A DNA stretch of 47,786 nt from NCBI RefSeq assembly GCF_022340605.1, contig NZ_JAJDNQ010000123.1:1-47786 (forward strand), written 5' to 3'. How positions within the stretch are numbered: the stretch's first letter is position 1; each line of letters starts with the position of its first letter. This document shows positions 17,134 through 25,254 of this stretch, in pieces. Under the pieces are notes generated by a model that saw only the letters and a list, made by a program, of their open reading frames with translations, did not search any database and was not told the DNA's origin. A program made the translations under genes and the position numbers. Source of the stretch: Thiohalocapsa sp. Its GTDB lineage: Bacteria; Pseudomonadota; Gammaproteobacteria; Chromatiales; Chromatiaceae.

Positions 17134-17894
17134 CAGCCCGCCTCCCCGTTCGCGCTGTGCGTGGTGCCGGCCTGTGCCGGCGCGGTTGCGGCAGGGGCTC
17201 GAGTCGGAGTTGGACTCACAGTGGGATTCCCGGCTGGGCTCCCAGTCGAGGTCTCAGCCGGGCTCGCGCCCTGCTGTACCGGCGCGTAGAGCACGTCGCC
17301 CTCGCGCTGCACGAACAGCAGCGTATTCTTCACCGCCTTGACCACGGAGCGCGGCGTGATGGTGGCGCCGGTGAACTGATCGAAGTCGCCGCCGTCACGC
17401 TTCACCCCCCATTTCTCCAGCGGTGGGTCGCCAAGGGACTTGCCATTGAACTGCTCGACGATCCAGTCGGTCTTCTTCTCGTCGATCCGATCGCCGAGGC
17501 CAGGCGTCTCGTGGTGCTCCAGCACCCGCACACCGCCGAGGCTGCCGTCGTGGAGCACCGAAACAAGCAATCGGATCGGGCCGGCATAGCCATCCGGCAC
17601 CACCGGCTGCAAAATCACCGCCACCGGGCCGTCTGCTTGGTCGCGCACGCGGAAGACCTCGGTCTGCTCGGCCCCGAGGAGTTCGGGATCGCTCACCTTG
17701 ATGTTATCGGCGAGCGGGTCATTGGCGACGCGTCCGGCCGGAACGATGGCCTCGAGCTTGTCCAGCATGGCCTGGCGCTTGTTGGCCGCGATGCGCTCGG
17801 CGGTGAGGTCGTTGGTCATGGCCACGACGCCGACGCCGGCCACGGCGAAGCCGCCCAGGATCAGGCCGGCGATGAGAATGGGGGACTTGTTCAT
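17133..17894 (-). CDS. rnfG: Rnf electron transport complex subunit G (covalent FMN)
   Basis: 253 residues from the ATG at 17894, where a single N-terminal membrane anchor begins ([20 protein letters not shown]). The periplasmic domain contains ETPGLGDRI (129-137) and the flavinylation motif FTGATIT (174-180), in which Thr178 should carry covalently bound FMN attached by ApbE. The last 45 residues are a Pro/Ser/Thr/Ala-rich tail (from about 208) not needed for the fold. Translationally coupled to rnfE by TGATG. It relays electrons between RnfD and the other membrane subunits. The frame is open far upstream through rnfD, but that extension is a shadow. Confidence 0.95.
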   Translation of the reverse strand: MNKSPILIAGLILGGFAVAGVGVVAMTNDLTAERIAANKRQAMLDKLEAIVPAGRVANDPLADNIKVSDPELLGAEQTEVFRVRDQADGPVAVILQPVVPDGYAGPIRLLVSVLHDGSLGGVRVLEHHETPGLGDRIDEKKTDWIVEQFNGKSLGDPPLEKWGVKRDGGDFDQFTGATITPRSVVKAVKNTLLFVQREGDVLYAPVQQGASPAETSTGSPAGNPTVSPTPTRAPAATAPAQAGTTHSANGEAG

Positions 17895-17914
17895 GACGAG
17901 TAACCGGGCTCCAA

Positions 17915-18973
17915 CTAGACCCGCTTGCGCTGACCGAAGACGCGGGGCTGCGTGTAGTGGTCGATGGTTGGCGCCGCGATGTTCATCAACAACACCGAGA
18001 AGGCCACCGCGTCCGGATAGCCGCCCCAGGTGCGGATCACGAACACCAGAGCGCCGATCAGAAGCCCATAGACCAGCTGACCGCGCCTGGTGGTGCAGGC
18101 GGTGACCGGGTCCGTGGCGATGAAGAAGGCGCCCAGAATCGCGGCTCCCGAGAACAGGTGGAAGGCCGGGAACGGATGCGTGCTCGGCTCCAGCACCCAG
18201 AAGGCGCCGGCCGTGAGCAGCAGCCCGCCGAGGAAGGCCGCCGGGATGTGCCAGGTGATGACCCGCTTCCAGATCATGTACAGCCCGCCAAGCAGGAACC
18301 CGCTGGCCACCCATTCCCAGCCGCGCCCGCCGAAAACGCCCCACAGCGGGCTCGCGGCGCGGATCTGATCGATGGTCATGCCCTGATCGAGCCTGGTGCG
18401 CATCTCGTCCAGCGGCGTCGCGGCGGTGATGGCGTCCCAGGTGTGCTCCGGTGGCAGCGCACCGGTGAAGATGAGCCGCACGGAGTCCAGGAAGGACAGC
18501 GTGCTCAAGTCGTGCGCCTGCAACAGCTCCGGCACGTGCGGCGGCAGCCAGGAGGTCATGGCCACCGGATAGGAAATGAGCAGGAACACGTAGCCGGCCA
18601 TGGCCGGGTTGAACGGGTTGTAGCCGAGGCCGCCGTAGAGCTGCTTGACGATGACGATCGCGAAGACGATGCCCAGCAGGGTCAGCCACCAAGGGATCGT
18701 CGGCGGCACCGTCAGCGCGAACAAGAGCGCCGTCACCACGGCGCTATAGTCACGAATGGCCGGCAGCACCGGGCGGCCGCGCAGCTTCACGACCGCGGCC
18801 TCGGCGGCGACGGCGAACACCGTCGCCAGCGCCATGTTGATGAGCACGCCCCAGCCGAAGAACCACACCAGGGCCGCCGTGCCGGGCACCAGCGCCAGGC
18901 ACACCTGGAGCATCACCCAGTCGACACGGTTGATGCGCGCGCTATGGGGAGAGGAGATGAAGCCGGACTGCAT
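17915..18973 (-). CDS. rnfD: Rnf electron transport complex subunit D
   Basis: 352 residues, polytopic inner-membrane protein of the NqrB/RnfD family with eight to ten membrane segments. GGLGYNPFNPAMAGYVFL (114-131) is diagnostic. The covalent flavin motif DAITAATPL (180-188) is present, and Thr186 is the expected FMN attachment site. AAILGAFFIATDPVTACTTRRG lies in the C-terminal half. RnfD is thought to drive the coupled ion translocation. The start codon overlaps the rnfC stop (TGATG). The stop is 20 bases before rnfG. Confidence 0.96.
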   Translation of the reverse strand: MQSGFISSPHSARINRVDWVMLQVCLALVPGTAALVWFFGWGVLINMALATVFAVAAEAAVVKLRGRPVLPAIRDYSAVVTALLFALTVPPTIPWWLTLLGIVFAIVIVKQLYGGLGYNPFNPAMAGYVFLLISYPVAMTSWLPPHVPELLQAHDLSTLSFLDSVRLIFTGALPPEHTWDAITAATPLDEMRTRLDQGMTIDQIRAASPLWGVFGGRGWEWVASGFLLGGLYMIWKRVITWHIPAAFLGGLLLTAGAFWVLEPSTHPFPAFHLFSGAAILGAFFIATDPVTACTTRRGQLVYGLLIGALVFVIRTWGGYPDAVAFSVLLMNIAAPTIDHYTQPRVFGQRKRV

Positions 18974-20751
18974 CAGGCGTTACCAGCCGAGGCCCGCGGA
19001 CCTTCCTGCTGCGGCGGTGTCGGCGGCGGGTTGGATGCCGCTGCCTGCTCCGCAGGTGACGAGCTCGCGGCATGCCCCCCCGGCCGCCGTGGCTCGGCGC
19101 TCGGGCTGCCGACGGCGGATGCCCCGGCGGTCGCGGTCTTGTCGGCGCCGTTGCCTTTGGCAGCGGCCGGCGTGGCGCTGTGCGCGGAGGCGCCGTCCGG
19201 GGCCGTGCGCTTTTGCGCCGCGCGCTCGCGTGCCGCCTTGATGGCCGCCTGCTTGGCATCGGCTCCGCCCGCGGCCGCAACCGGCTCCTTCTTCTTGCGC
19301 AGCTTGGCCTTGCGCTCGCGCTCCAGCCGCTCCAGACGCGCCTCGCGGGCGGCATGACGCTCGCGGGCATGCTCGGCGGCGCGCTTCTCGCGCTCGCGCG
19401 CCCAACTCTCGGTCTTGGCGTAGCGGTAGTACTGCACCAGCGGGATGTGCGACGGGCAGACATGCGCGCAACAGCCGCACTCGATGCAATCGAACAGGTT
19501 GTAGTCCTGCACCTTGTCCAGATCCTTGGAGCGCGCGTGCCAGTAGAGCTGCTGCGGCAGCAGGTTGGCCGGGCAGACCTCGGCGCAGCGGCCGCAGCGG
19601 ATGCAGGCCTGCGGCTCGCCCGGGTCCGGGCTCTCGGCGGCGGTGAGCGCCAGCAGGCAGTTGGCGGCCTTGGTGATGGGCAGCGCGTCGGTGTCCACGC
19701 TGAAGCCCATCATGGGGCCGCCCACCACCAGCTTCTCGGGCTCGCCGACGAAGCCGCCGCTGGCGGCGATCAGCTCCGCGGCCGACGTGCCGATGCGCAC
19801 GCGGTAGTTGCGCGGCTCGGCGACGGCACGGCCAGTGACCGTGACCAGGCGCTCCACCAGCGGGCGCCCGCGCAGCACCGCGTCCGCCACCGCGCAAGCG
19901 GTGCCGACGTTCTGGCAGACGATGCCGATCTGCGCCGGGATGCCGTGGCTCGGGACCTCCTTGCCGGTGAGGATCTTGATGAGCTGCTTCTCGCCGCCGC
20001 TCGGATACAGCGTCGGGATCTCGACCACGCTGATGCGCCCGGCCGGGTCGCCCTGCCGAGCGGCCTGCCGCATGGCGACGATGGCCTCGGGCTTGTTGTC
20101 CTCGATGCCGACGAGGCAGCGCTTGGTACCCAGGATATGCAGCATGACGCGGATGCCGTCGACGATGTCCGCGGCGCGCTCGCGCATCAGCAGGTCGTCG
20201 CAGGTGATGTAGGGCTCGCACTCGGCACCATTGATGACCAGCGTCGCGATGGGCTGGTCCGGCCCCGGGTTCAGCTTCACGCTGGACGGGAACGACGCGC
20301 CGCCCATGCCGACGATGCCGCTCTGGCGGATGCGCTCGCGCAGCTCGGACGGGTCGCGCTGCTCGAAGTCCGGGAGGGGCGCCGGCAGCTCGGCCCAGGC
20401 GTCCTCGCCGTCCGTCTCGATGACGACGCAGGGGGCACTCAGCCCGGACGGGTGCGGCACGCGGCGATGCTCGATGGCAACCACGGTGCCGGAGCTCGGC
20501 GCATGCACCGGCGCACTCACGTAGCCTTGCGGCTTGGCCAGCATCTGGCCCTTGCGCACGTGATCGCCCACGGCCACGCAGGGGTCGGCCGGCGCGCCGA
20601 TGTGCTGTTGCAGGGGCACGGTGAGCCGCTTCGGCAGCGGCGCGGCGACGCTGGGCGCGCCGTTGGACAGCGTCTTCTCATCCGGCAGGTGCACGCCGCC
20701 GTGGAAGTGCCAGAGCCGCTGCCGATGTGGGTTCAGAACGGGAAACAGCAT
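18973..20751 (-). CDS. rnfC: Rnf electron transport complex subunit C (NADH-binding, 2 x [4Fe-4S])
   Basis: 592 residues. The N-terminal barrel-sandwich domain (WHFHGGVHLP) leads into the flavin/NADH-binding fold with GMGGASFPSSVKL (148-160) and NGAECEPYITCDD (174-186). Two ferredoxin-type clusters follow: Cys383-386-389-393 and Cys422-425-428-432. From about 450 to 592 the protein is an Arg/Lys/Ala-rich helix and then a Pro/Ser tail, the low-complexity extension common in gammaproteobacterial RnfC. It docks NADH on the cytoplasmic side. The stop overlaps rnfD. It is 173 bases from rnfB, a gap with no ORF of interest and no obvious ribosome site, so the start is the one weak point. Confidence 0.96.
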   Translation of the reverse strand: MLFPVLNPHRQRLWHFHGGVHLPDEKTLSNGAPSVAAPLPKRLTVPLQQHIGAPADPCVAVGDHVRKGQMLAKPQGYVSAPVHAPSSGTVVAIEHRRVPHPSGLSAPCVVIETDGEDAWAELPAPLPDFEQRDPSELRERIRQSGIVGMGGASFPSSVKLNPGPDQPIATLVINGAECEPYITCDDLLMRERAADIVDGIRVMLHILGTKRCLVGIEDNKPEAIVAMRQAARQGDPAGRISVVEIPTLYPSGGEKQLIKILTGKEVPSHGIPAQIGIVCQNVGTACAVADAVLRGRPLVERLVTVTGRAVAEPRNYRVRIGTSAAELIAASGGFVGEPEKLVVGGPMMGFSVDTDALPITKAANCLLALTAAESPDPGEPQACIRCGRCAEVCPANLLPQQLYWHARSKDLDKVQDYNLFDCIECGCCAHVCPSHIPLVQYYRYAKTESWAREREKRAAEHARERHAAREARLERLERERKAKLRKKKEPVAAAGGADAKQAAIKAARERAAQKRTAPDGASAHSATPAAAKGNGADKTATAGASAVGSPSAEPRRPGGHAASSSPAEQAAASNPPPTPPQQEGPRASAGNA

Positions 20752-20924
20752 GGTTCGGACTTAAGCTCGCAGGTGTGATCGGAAGCCGATGCGATGTTCG
20801 GACTTGCGTGTCGGACGGCCGCCGCGGCGCCCGCGCCACGGCCGTGGTCCCCCTCTGCCGCCCGCGGTCCATTGGCGGCCGGTTGGCAGCGATGGGGCGA
20901 CCGGCAATGGCGAGCGGCAGTGGG

Positions 20925-21524
20925 TCAGGCCGCTTCCTGGTCCAGCTCGGCCTCTTCGGCCGTGCGATGCCGGCCGGGGCGAGCGGAAGCGACACGCGGC
21001 ATCCGCGGATAGGGCCACTTCCAGTTGGCGATCGTCTGAGGAATAGGCTCCATATTGATGCACCCCACCGGACAGGTTTGCACACACAGCTCGCAGCCGG
21101 TGCACTCCGCGCCCAGCACCGCATGCAGTTGCTTGGCGGCGCCAACGATGGCGTCCACCGGGCAGCTCTGCAGGCACTTGGTGCAGCCGATGCAATTGTC
21201 CTCGTCGATGACGGCGATGGATTTGGCCTTCTCGACCACCTCGCCCACCGCGATGGGCTCGCGCCCGAGCAGGTCCGCGATGGCCAGCATGGTCCCCTCG
21301 CCGCCCGGTGCGCAGCGATTGATCTCGGCCTCGCCCGCGGCCACCGCCTCGGCGTAAGGCCGGCAGCCCGGAAAGCCGCATTGACCGCACTGGCTCTGCG
21401 GCAGCAGCGCGTCCACCTGATCGGCGATGGGGTCGCCGTCGATGTGGAAGCGGATGGCCGAATAGCCCAGCAGCATCCCGAATCCGGAGGCCAACAGCCC
21501 AATGGCGCCGATGTCTGTCAACAT
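20925..21524 (-). CDS. rnfB: Rnf electron transport complex subunit B (iron-sulfur, ferredoxin-interacting)
   Basis: 199 residues from the ATG at 21524, preceded by GGAG; the longer frame to 21647 starts with charged, non-family sequence. An N-terminal membrane anchor ([20 protein letters not shown]) is followed by a [4Fe-4S] site, Cys46-x2-Cys49-x4-Cys54 with Cys71. Two ferredoxin-type clusters follow: Cys111-114-117-121 and Cys141-144-147-151. RnfB takes or gives electrons to ferredoxin or flavodoxin on the cytoplasmic side. It lies between rnfA and rnfC in the standard gene order. The C-terminal 30 residues are charged and variable. Confidence 0.96.
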   Translation of the reverse strand: MLTDIGAIGLLASGFGMLLGYSAIRFHIDGDPIADQVDALLPQSQCGQCGFPGCRPYAEAVAAGEAEINRCAPGGEGTMLAIADLLGREPIAVGEVVEKAKSIAVIDEDNCIGCTKCLQSCPVDAIVGAAKQLHAVLGAECTGCELCVQTCPVGCINMEPIPQTIANWKWPYPRMPRVASARPGRHRTAEEAELDQEAA

Positions 21525-21647
21525 GACCAGTTCTCCAGTGGTTGCGGCCGCCGCGAACGGCACGGACCGCTTGCCGTTACCTTTACCTACTCCGAGACGG
21601 CTGCGCGCCGCTTGTTCCGGCCCGCTCGCGCCGGGTCGGGGCGGCAC

Positions 21648-22229
21648 TCACACCGACACAAGCCCGGCAAAGCCCATGAAGGCAAGCGACATCAGACCGG
21701 CGGTCACCAGCGCAATGGAGCCTCCCTGGAAGGGCTCGGGCACGTCCGCCACCGCGACGCGCTCGCGCATCGCGGCGAACAGCACCAGCACCAGGGAGAA
21801 GCCAACGGCCGCCCCGAAGCCGTACAGCGTCGCCTCCAGGAGGCCGCGCTGCTCCTGAAGGTTCAGCAGTGCCACGCCCAGCACCGCGCAGTTGGTGGTG
21901 ATGAGCGGCAGAAAGATGCCCAGCACCTGGTACAGCACCGGGCTCGTCTTGTGCATGACGGTCTCGGTGAACTGCACCACTACGGCGATCACCAGGATGA
22001 AGCCGATGGTGCGCAGGTACTCGATGCCCAGCGGCTCCAGCAGATACTCGTTCAGCAGCCAGGTGGTCACCGACGACAGCGTCATGACGAAGGTGGTCGC
22101 GAGGCCCATGCCGATGGCCGTCTCCAGCTTCTTGGAGACGCCCATGAACGGGCACAGCCCCAGGAACTTCACCAGCACGAAGTTGTTCACCAGGACGGTG
22201 CCGACGAGGATGAGCGCGTATTCGGTCAT
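21648..22229 (-). CDS. rnfA: Rnf electron transport complex subunit A, first gene of operon
   Basis: 193 residues with six membrane segments, the family length. [20 protein letters not shown] (Cys26) and [17 protein letters not shown] carry the Cys residues that RnfA shares with RnfE and NqrE. The two subunits form the membrane electron path. ATG at 22229; rnfB starts 123 bases downstream. Upstream is an AT-rich stretch with the palindrome at 22345-22367, likely to contain the operon promoter. The order rnfA-B-C-D-G-E is the gammaproteobacterial one. Confidence 0.96.
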   Translation of the reverse strand: MTEYALILVGTVLVNNFVLVKFLGLCPFMGVSKKLETAIGMGLATTFVMTLSSVTTWLLNEYLLEPLGIEYLRTIGFILVIAVVVQFTETVMHKTSPVLYQVLGIFLPLITTNCAVLGVALLNLQEQRGLLEATLYGFGAAVGFSLVLVLFAAMRERVAVADVPEPFQGGSIALVTAGLMSLAFMGFAGLVSV

Positions 22230-22344
22230 GGGTACAACGGGCGTCGGTCAGCGTTTGCAATGGGACGGATCGGGTTGGTCGGCCTGAATGGGCTGCCGGG
22301 GAACTGTGGCGGGGCCGAATCTCGCCCCCGCCTATTACTTGGAT

Positions 22345-22367
22345 TGATTAGGGTAATTACCCAATCA
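22345..22367. promoter_or_regulatory. Palindromic operator candidate upstream of rnfA
   Basis: GGGTAATTACCC (22351-22362) is a perfect 12-bp palindrome flanked by TGATT and AATCA, with one extra A on the left. It lies 116 bases before rnfA in the only AT-rich part of the rnf-thi intergenic region. A related half, TTACTAGGGTAA, occurs at 22551-22562 on the thiM side. The regulator is unknown. Confidence 0.5.
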
Positions 22368-22707
22368 CAACATCATAGACATTTTTGTGCAGTGCAACAA
22401 GACCCCACCCGACACGGCGGTGCCGGCTTCGACCTCGTGAGAACGCAACGCCTGCTCGCTCGACGCCCTGCTGCCAGGCGCGGACACTCTAACAACGGCA
22501 CAAGGGGCCGGCGTTGACCGCCATCACCAAGCGCGCAGATACCTAGAGTCTTACTAGGGTAAAATGCGCACGTGTGCCGCCCCCGGCATGAGGCAACGGG
22601 CCGGCGACCGAGCCCCTACAATGTCCGCCGCTTGCGCCACGCCGCCGCCATCGCCGCCTGACCGCTGCGCGCTGCGGCTGCCGCGCTCCCCAGCCAAGGA
22701 CCGAGCC
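22368..22707. other. Leader region upstream of thiM
   Basis: About 340 bases, GC-rich apart from 22368-22390 and 22535-22566. No thiamine riboswitch (THI box) signature was found: the CTGAGA and ACCTGA elements are absent. AAGGA at 22696-22700 is the thiM ribosome-binding site. Confidence 0.4.
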
Positions 22708-23592
22708 ATGTCACCACCCCTCGATGTCGATCAACGACCGCTGGAACCACCTGGCGCCGCACTGCGCCGGGTGCGCGCCCGCGCGCCGCTGGTGCAGAAC
22801 ATCACCAACTTCGTCGCCATGAACCCCGCGGCGAACATTCTCCTGGCGGTGGGCGCCTCGCCGGCCATGGTGCACGCCCGCGAGGAGGCCGGCGAGTTCG
22901 CTCGCATCGCCGACGCGCTCACCATCAATATCGGCACCCTGTCGCCGGTGTGGCTGGACGGCATGCTGGTTGCCGCCGCCGCGGCGGCGGACGCCGGCAA
23001 GCCCTGGGTGCTGGACCCGGTGGCGGTGGGCGCGACAGCACTGCGCCGTGACGCCGCGAGACGACTGCTGGAGCTCTCGCCGAGCCTGGTCCGCGGCAAT
23101 GCGTCCGAGATCATCGCGCTGGCCCCCGCGACCCGCGTCGGCACGGGCGCCGACACCAGCGGCGGCAAGGGCGTGGACGCCACCGACCCGGTAGCCGCGG
23201 CGGAACTGGCGGCCGTGACGCTGGCCGAGCGCCAAGGCTGCGTCGTCGCCGTCACCGGTGAGATCGACTTCGTCACCGACGGCCGGCGTGCCGCCCACAT
23301 CGCCAACGGCCACGTCATGATGCCGCAGGTGACCGCGCTGGGCTGTGCCCTCACCGGTGTCTGCGGCGCCTTCCTCGGCGCCGGCGGCGACCCCTTCGAG
23401 TGCACCGTGGCGGCCCTTGCCTACTACGGCCTCGCCGGCGAGCACGCCGCCCGCGGTGCCGACGGCCCCGGGAGCTTCGCGCTCTGCTTCATCGATGCCC
23501 TGTCCGGTCTCAGCGCCGACGCGCTGGACAAGGATGCGCGCATCGCACCCATCGCCGTGCCGAGCCCCCACGACGCCGGCCGCCAGTGGTGA
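22708..23592 (+). CDS. thiM: Hydroxyethylthiazole kinase
   Basis: Phosphorylates 4-methyl-5-hydroxyethylthiazole, the salvage route to the thiazole half of thiamine. 294 residues from the ATG at 22708, which has AAGGA eight bases upstream; the extra upstream frame is not family-like. Visible motifs: VQNITNFVAMNPAANILLAV near the start (substrate pocket), LDPVAVGATALRRDA, RGNASEIIAL, and the C-terminal anion-hole region VTALGCALTGVCGAFLGAG. It is the first gene of a three-gene operon: its TGA overlaps a possible GTG start of thiE, and thiE overlaps thiD. Confidence 0.95.
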   Translation: MSPPLDVDQRPLEPPGAALRRVRARAPLVQNITNFVAMNPAANILLAVGASPAMVHAREEAGEFARIADALTINIGTLSPVWLDGMLVAAAAAADAGKPWVLDPVAVGATALRRDAARRLLELSPSLVRGNASEIIALAPATRVGTGADTSGGKGVDATDPVAAAELAAVTLAERQGCVVAVTGEIDFVTDGRRAAHIANGHVMMPQVTALGCALTGVCGAFLGAGGDPFECTVAALAYYGLAGEHAARGADGPGSFALCFIDALSGLSADALDKDARIAPIAVPSPHDAGRQW

Positions 23593-23600
23593 GCGGCACC

Positions 23601-24251
23601 ATGAGCCGCTCCCTGGACCTGTCCGTCTACCTGGTAACCGACCCCGTGCTGTGCGCCGCCCGCGGACTGGTGGAGACCGTGCTGGCCGCGGTGCACGGCG
23701 GCGCGAGCGTTGTGCAATTGCGGGACAAGGACGCGCCGGATGCCGAGCTCGTGGCGCAGGGCCGGGCGCTCAAAGCGGCGCTGGCCGGCAGCGGCGTGCC
23801 GCTCATCGTCAACGACCGCATCGGCGTCGCCGCCGCCATCGGTGCCGACGGCGTGCATGTGGGCCAGGCGGACGAGGGCATCGCGGCCACCCGCGCCGCG
23901 CTGGGGCCGGGCGCCATCGTCGGGCTGTCCATCCAAACCCCCGAGCACGCCCGTGCCACTGCGGGCCTGCACGTCGACTACGTCGGCATCGGCCCGGTGT
24001 TCGCCACCGCCACCAAGCCGGACCACGCCGCCCCCCTCGGCTTCGACGGACTCACGAAGGTGCGTGCCGCGACACCGCTGCCGGCGGTGGCCATCGGCGG
24101 GCTCACCGCAGCGCACGTGCCGGGCGTGCTGGACGCCGGCTGCGATGGCCTCGCCATCGTCTCCGCCATCTGCGCCGCCTCAGATCCGCAAGCGGCAGCC
24201 GCGGCGTTTCGTCAGGCCATTGCAAGCCATCGCGACGAGGACCGGGCATGA
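23601..24251 (+). CDS. thiE: Thiamine-phosphate synthase
   Basis: Joins the thiazole phosphate to HMP pyrophosphate, giving thiamine phosphate. 216 residues from ATG 23601; a GTG at 23589 overlapping the thiM stop would add four. TIM-barrel features: YLVTDP near the start, VQLRDKDA (phosphate/Mg region), LIVNDRIGVAAAIGADGVHV, QADEG, VGLSIQTPEHA, DYVGIGPVFATATKPDHA and AIGGLTAAHVPGVLDAGCDG. All are typical ThiE signatures. The stop overlaps the thiD start as ATGA, so the two are translationally coupled. Confidence 0.95.
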   Translation: MSRSLDLSVYLVTDPVLCAARGLVETVLAAVHGGASVVQLRDKDAPDAELVAQGRALKAALAGSGVPLIVNDRIGVAAAIGADGVHVGQADEGIAATRAALGPGAIVGLSIQTPEHARATAGLHVDYVGIGPVFATATKPDHAAPLGFDGLTKVRAATPLPAVAIGGLTAAHVPGVLDAGCDGLAIVSAICAASDPQAAAAAFRQAIASHRDEDRA

Positions 24252-25072
24252 CCGGGCCGGGCATCCGCAACGTGCTCAGCATCGCCGGCTCCGACCCCAG
24301 CGGCGGCGCCGGCATCCAGGCGGACCTCAAGGCGATCGCCGCCAACGGCTGCTACGCGATGACCGTCATCACCGCGCTGACCGCCCAGAACACCCAAGGC
24401 GTCACCGGCGTGCGGCTGGTGGAGGCAGACTTCGTCGCCGCGCAGATCGACGCCGTGTTCGCCGACATCCGCGTCGACGCCGTCAAGATCGGCATGCTCG
24501 GCAGCGCCGACATCGCCGCGGCCGTTGCCGACGCCTTAGCGCGCCACCGCCCACCGCAGGTCGTGCTGGACCCGGTGATGATCGCCAAGGGCGGCGACCG
24601 GCTGCTGGCCGAGACCGCCGTCCGCGTGCTGCGCGAGCGCCTGCTGCCGCTGGCCAGCGTACTGACCCCCAACCTGCCGGAGGCAGCTGTGCTGCTCGGC
24701 GAGCCGGAGCCCGGCACGCGCGACGCCATGCCCGCCATGGCCACCGCACTCAGGGCGCTCGGTCCGCCCGGTGGCAGCGGGGCGGTGCTGCTCAAGGGCG
24801 GCCACCTACCCGGCCCCGCGAGCCCGGATCTGCTGTCGACACCCCAGGGCGATCTCTGGCTGGAAGCCGAGCGCATCGCGACACAGAACACCCACGGCAC
24901 CGGCTGCACCCTCTCCTCCGCCCTCGCCGCCCGCCTCGCCGTCACCGGCGACATCCGCCTCGCCGCCGAACAGGCCAAGCGGTACGTCGCTGCCGCCATC
25001 GCCGCAGCCGACCAGCTCGACGTCGGCCACGGTCACGGCCCGACCCACCACTTCCACGCCCTCTGGCCCTGA
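24248..25072 (+). CDS. thiD: Hydroxymethylpyrimidine/phosphomethylpyrimidine kinase
   Basis: Phosphorylates HMP twice to HMP pyrophosphate, the second substrate of ThiE. 274 residues, start ATG 24248 inside the thiE stop. Ribokinase-fold motifs: IAGSDPSGGAGIQADLKAI (substrate binding), TALTAQNTQGV, KIGMLGSADI, LDPVMIAKGGDRLL, TPNLPEAAVLLG and the catalytic NTHGTGCTLSSALAA with the anion hole and base. With thiM and thiE it forms a thiamine salvage operon; de novo genes such as thiC and thiG are not in the window. The product cofactor is needed by transketolase, encoded 15 kb away. Confidence 0.95.
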   Translation: MTGPGIRNVLSIAGSDPSGGAGIQADLKAIAANGCYAMTVITALTAQNTQGVTGVRLVEADFVAAQIDAVFADIRVDAVKIGMLGSADIAAAVADALARHRPPQVVLDPVMIAKGGDRLLAETAVRVLRERLLPLASVLTPNLPEAAVLLGEPEPGTRDAMPAMATALRALGPPGGSGAVLLKGGHLPGPASPDLLSTPQGDLWLEAERIATQNTHGTGCTLSSALAARLAVTGDIRLAAEQAKRYVAAAIAAADQLDVGHGHGPTHHFHALWP

Positions 25073-25254
25073 CCCAAGGCCGCCCCTGAGGGCGTCGAGT
25101 TCCACTCGGCCCCGGCCGGGGGCAGGCGGCCTCATGTGCCACTCGCAAACCCGGCGCACGCCAACGCCAGCCATGGCGGCACATGGCACCCGCCGACCGG
25201 AAGTCGGCGACCCCAGACGCCGACTGAAAGTTGGCGCGCCCAGGGGCGCCCAGA

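Noticed and set aside
19072-20778. A 568-codon plus-strand ORF antisense to rnfC
   Set aside because: It is a shadow of rnfC; the minus strand carries both ferredoxin-type cluster motifs.
22368-22707. Thiamine riboswitch upstream of thiM
   Set aside because: The conserved CTGAGA and ACCTGA elements are absent from the leader.
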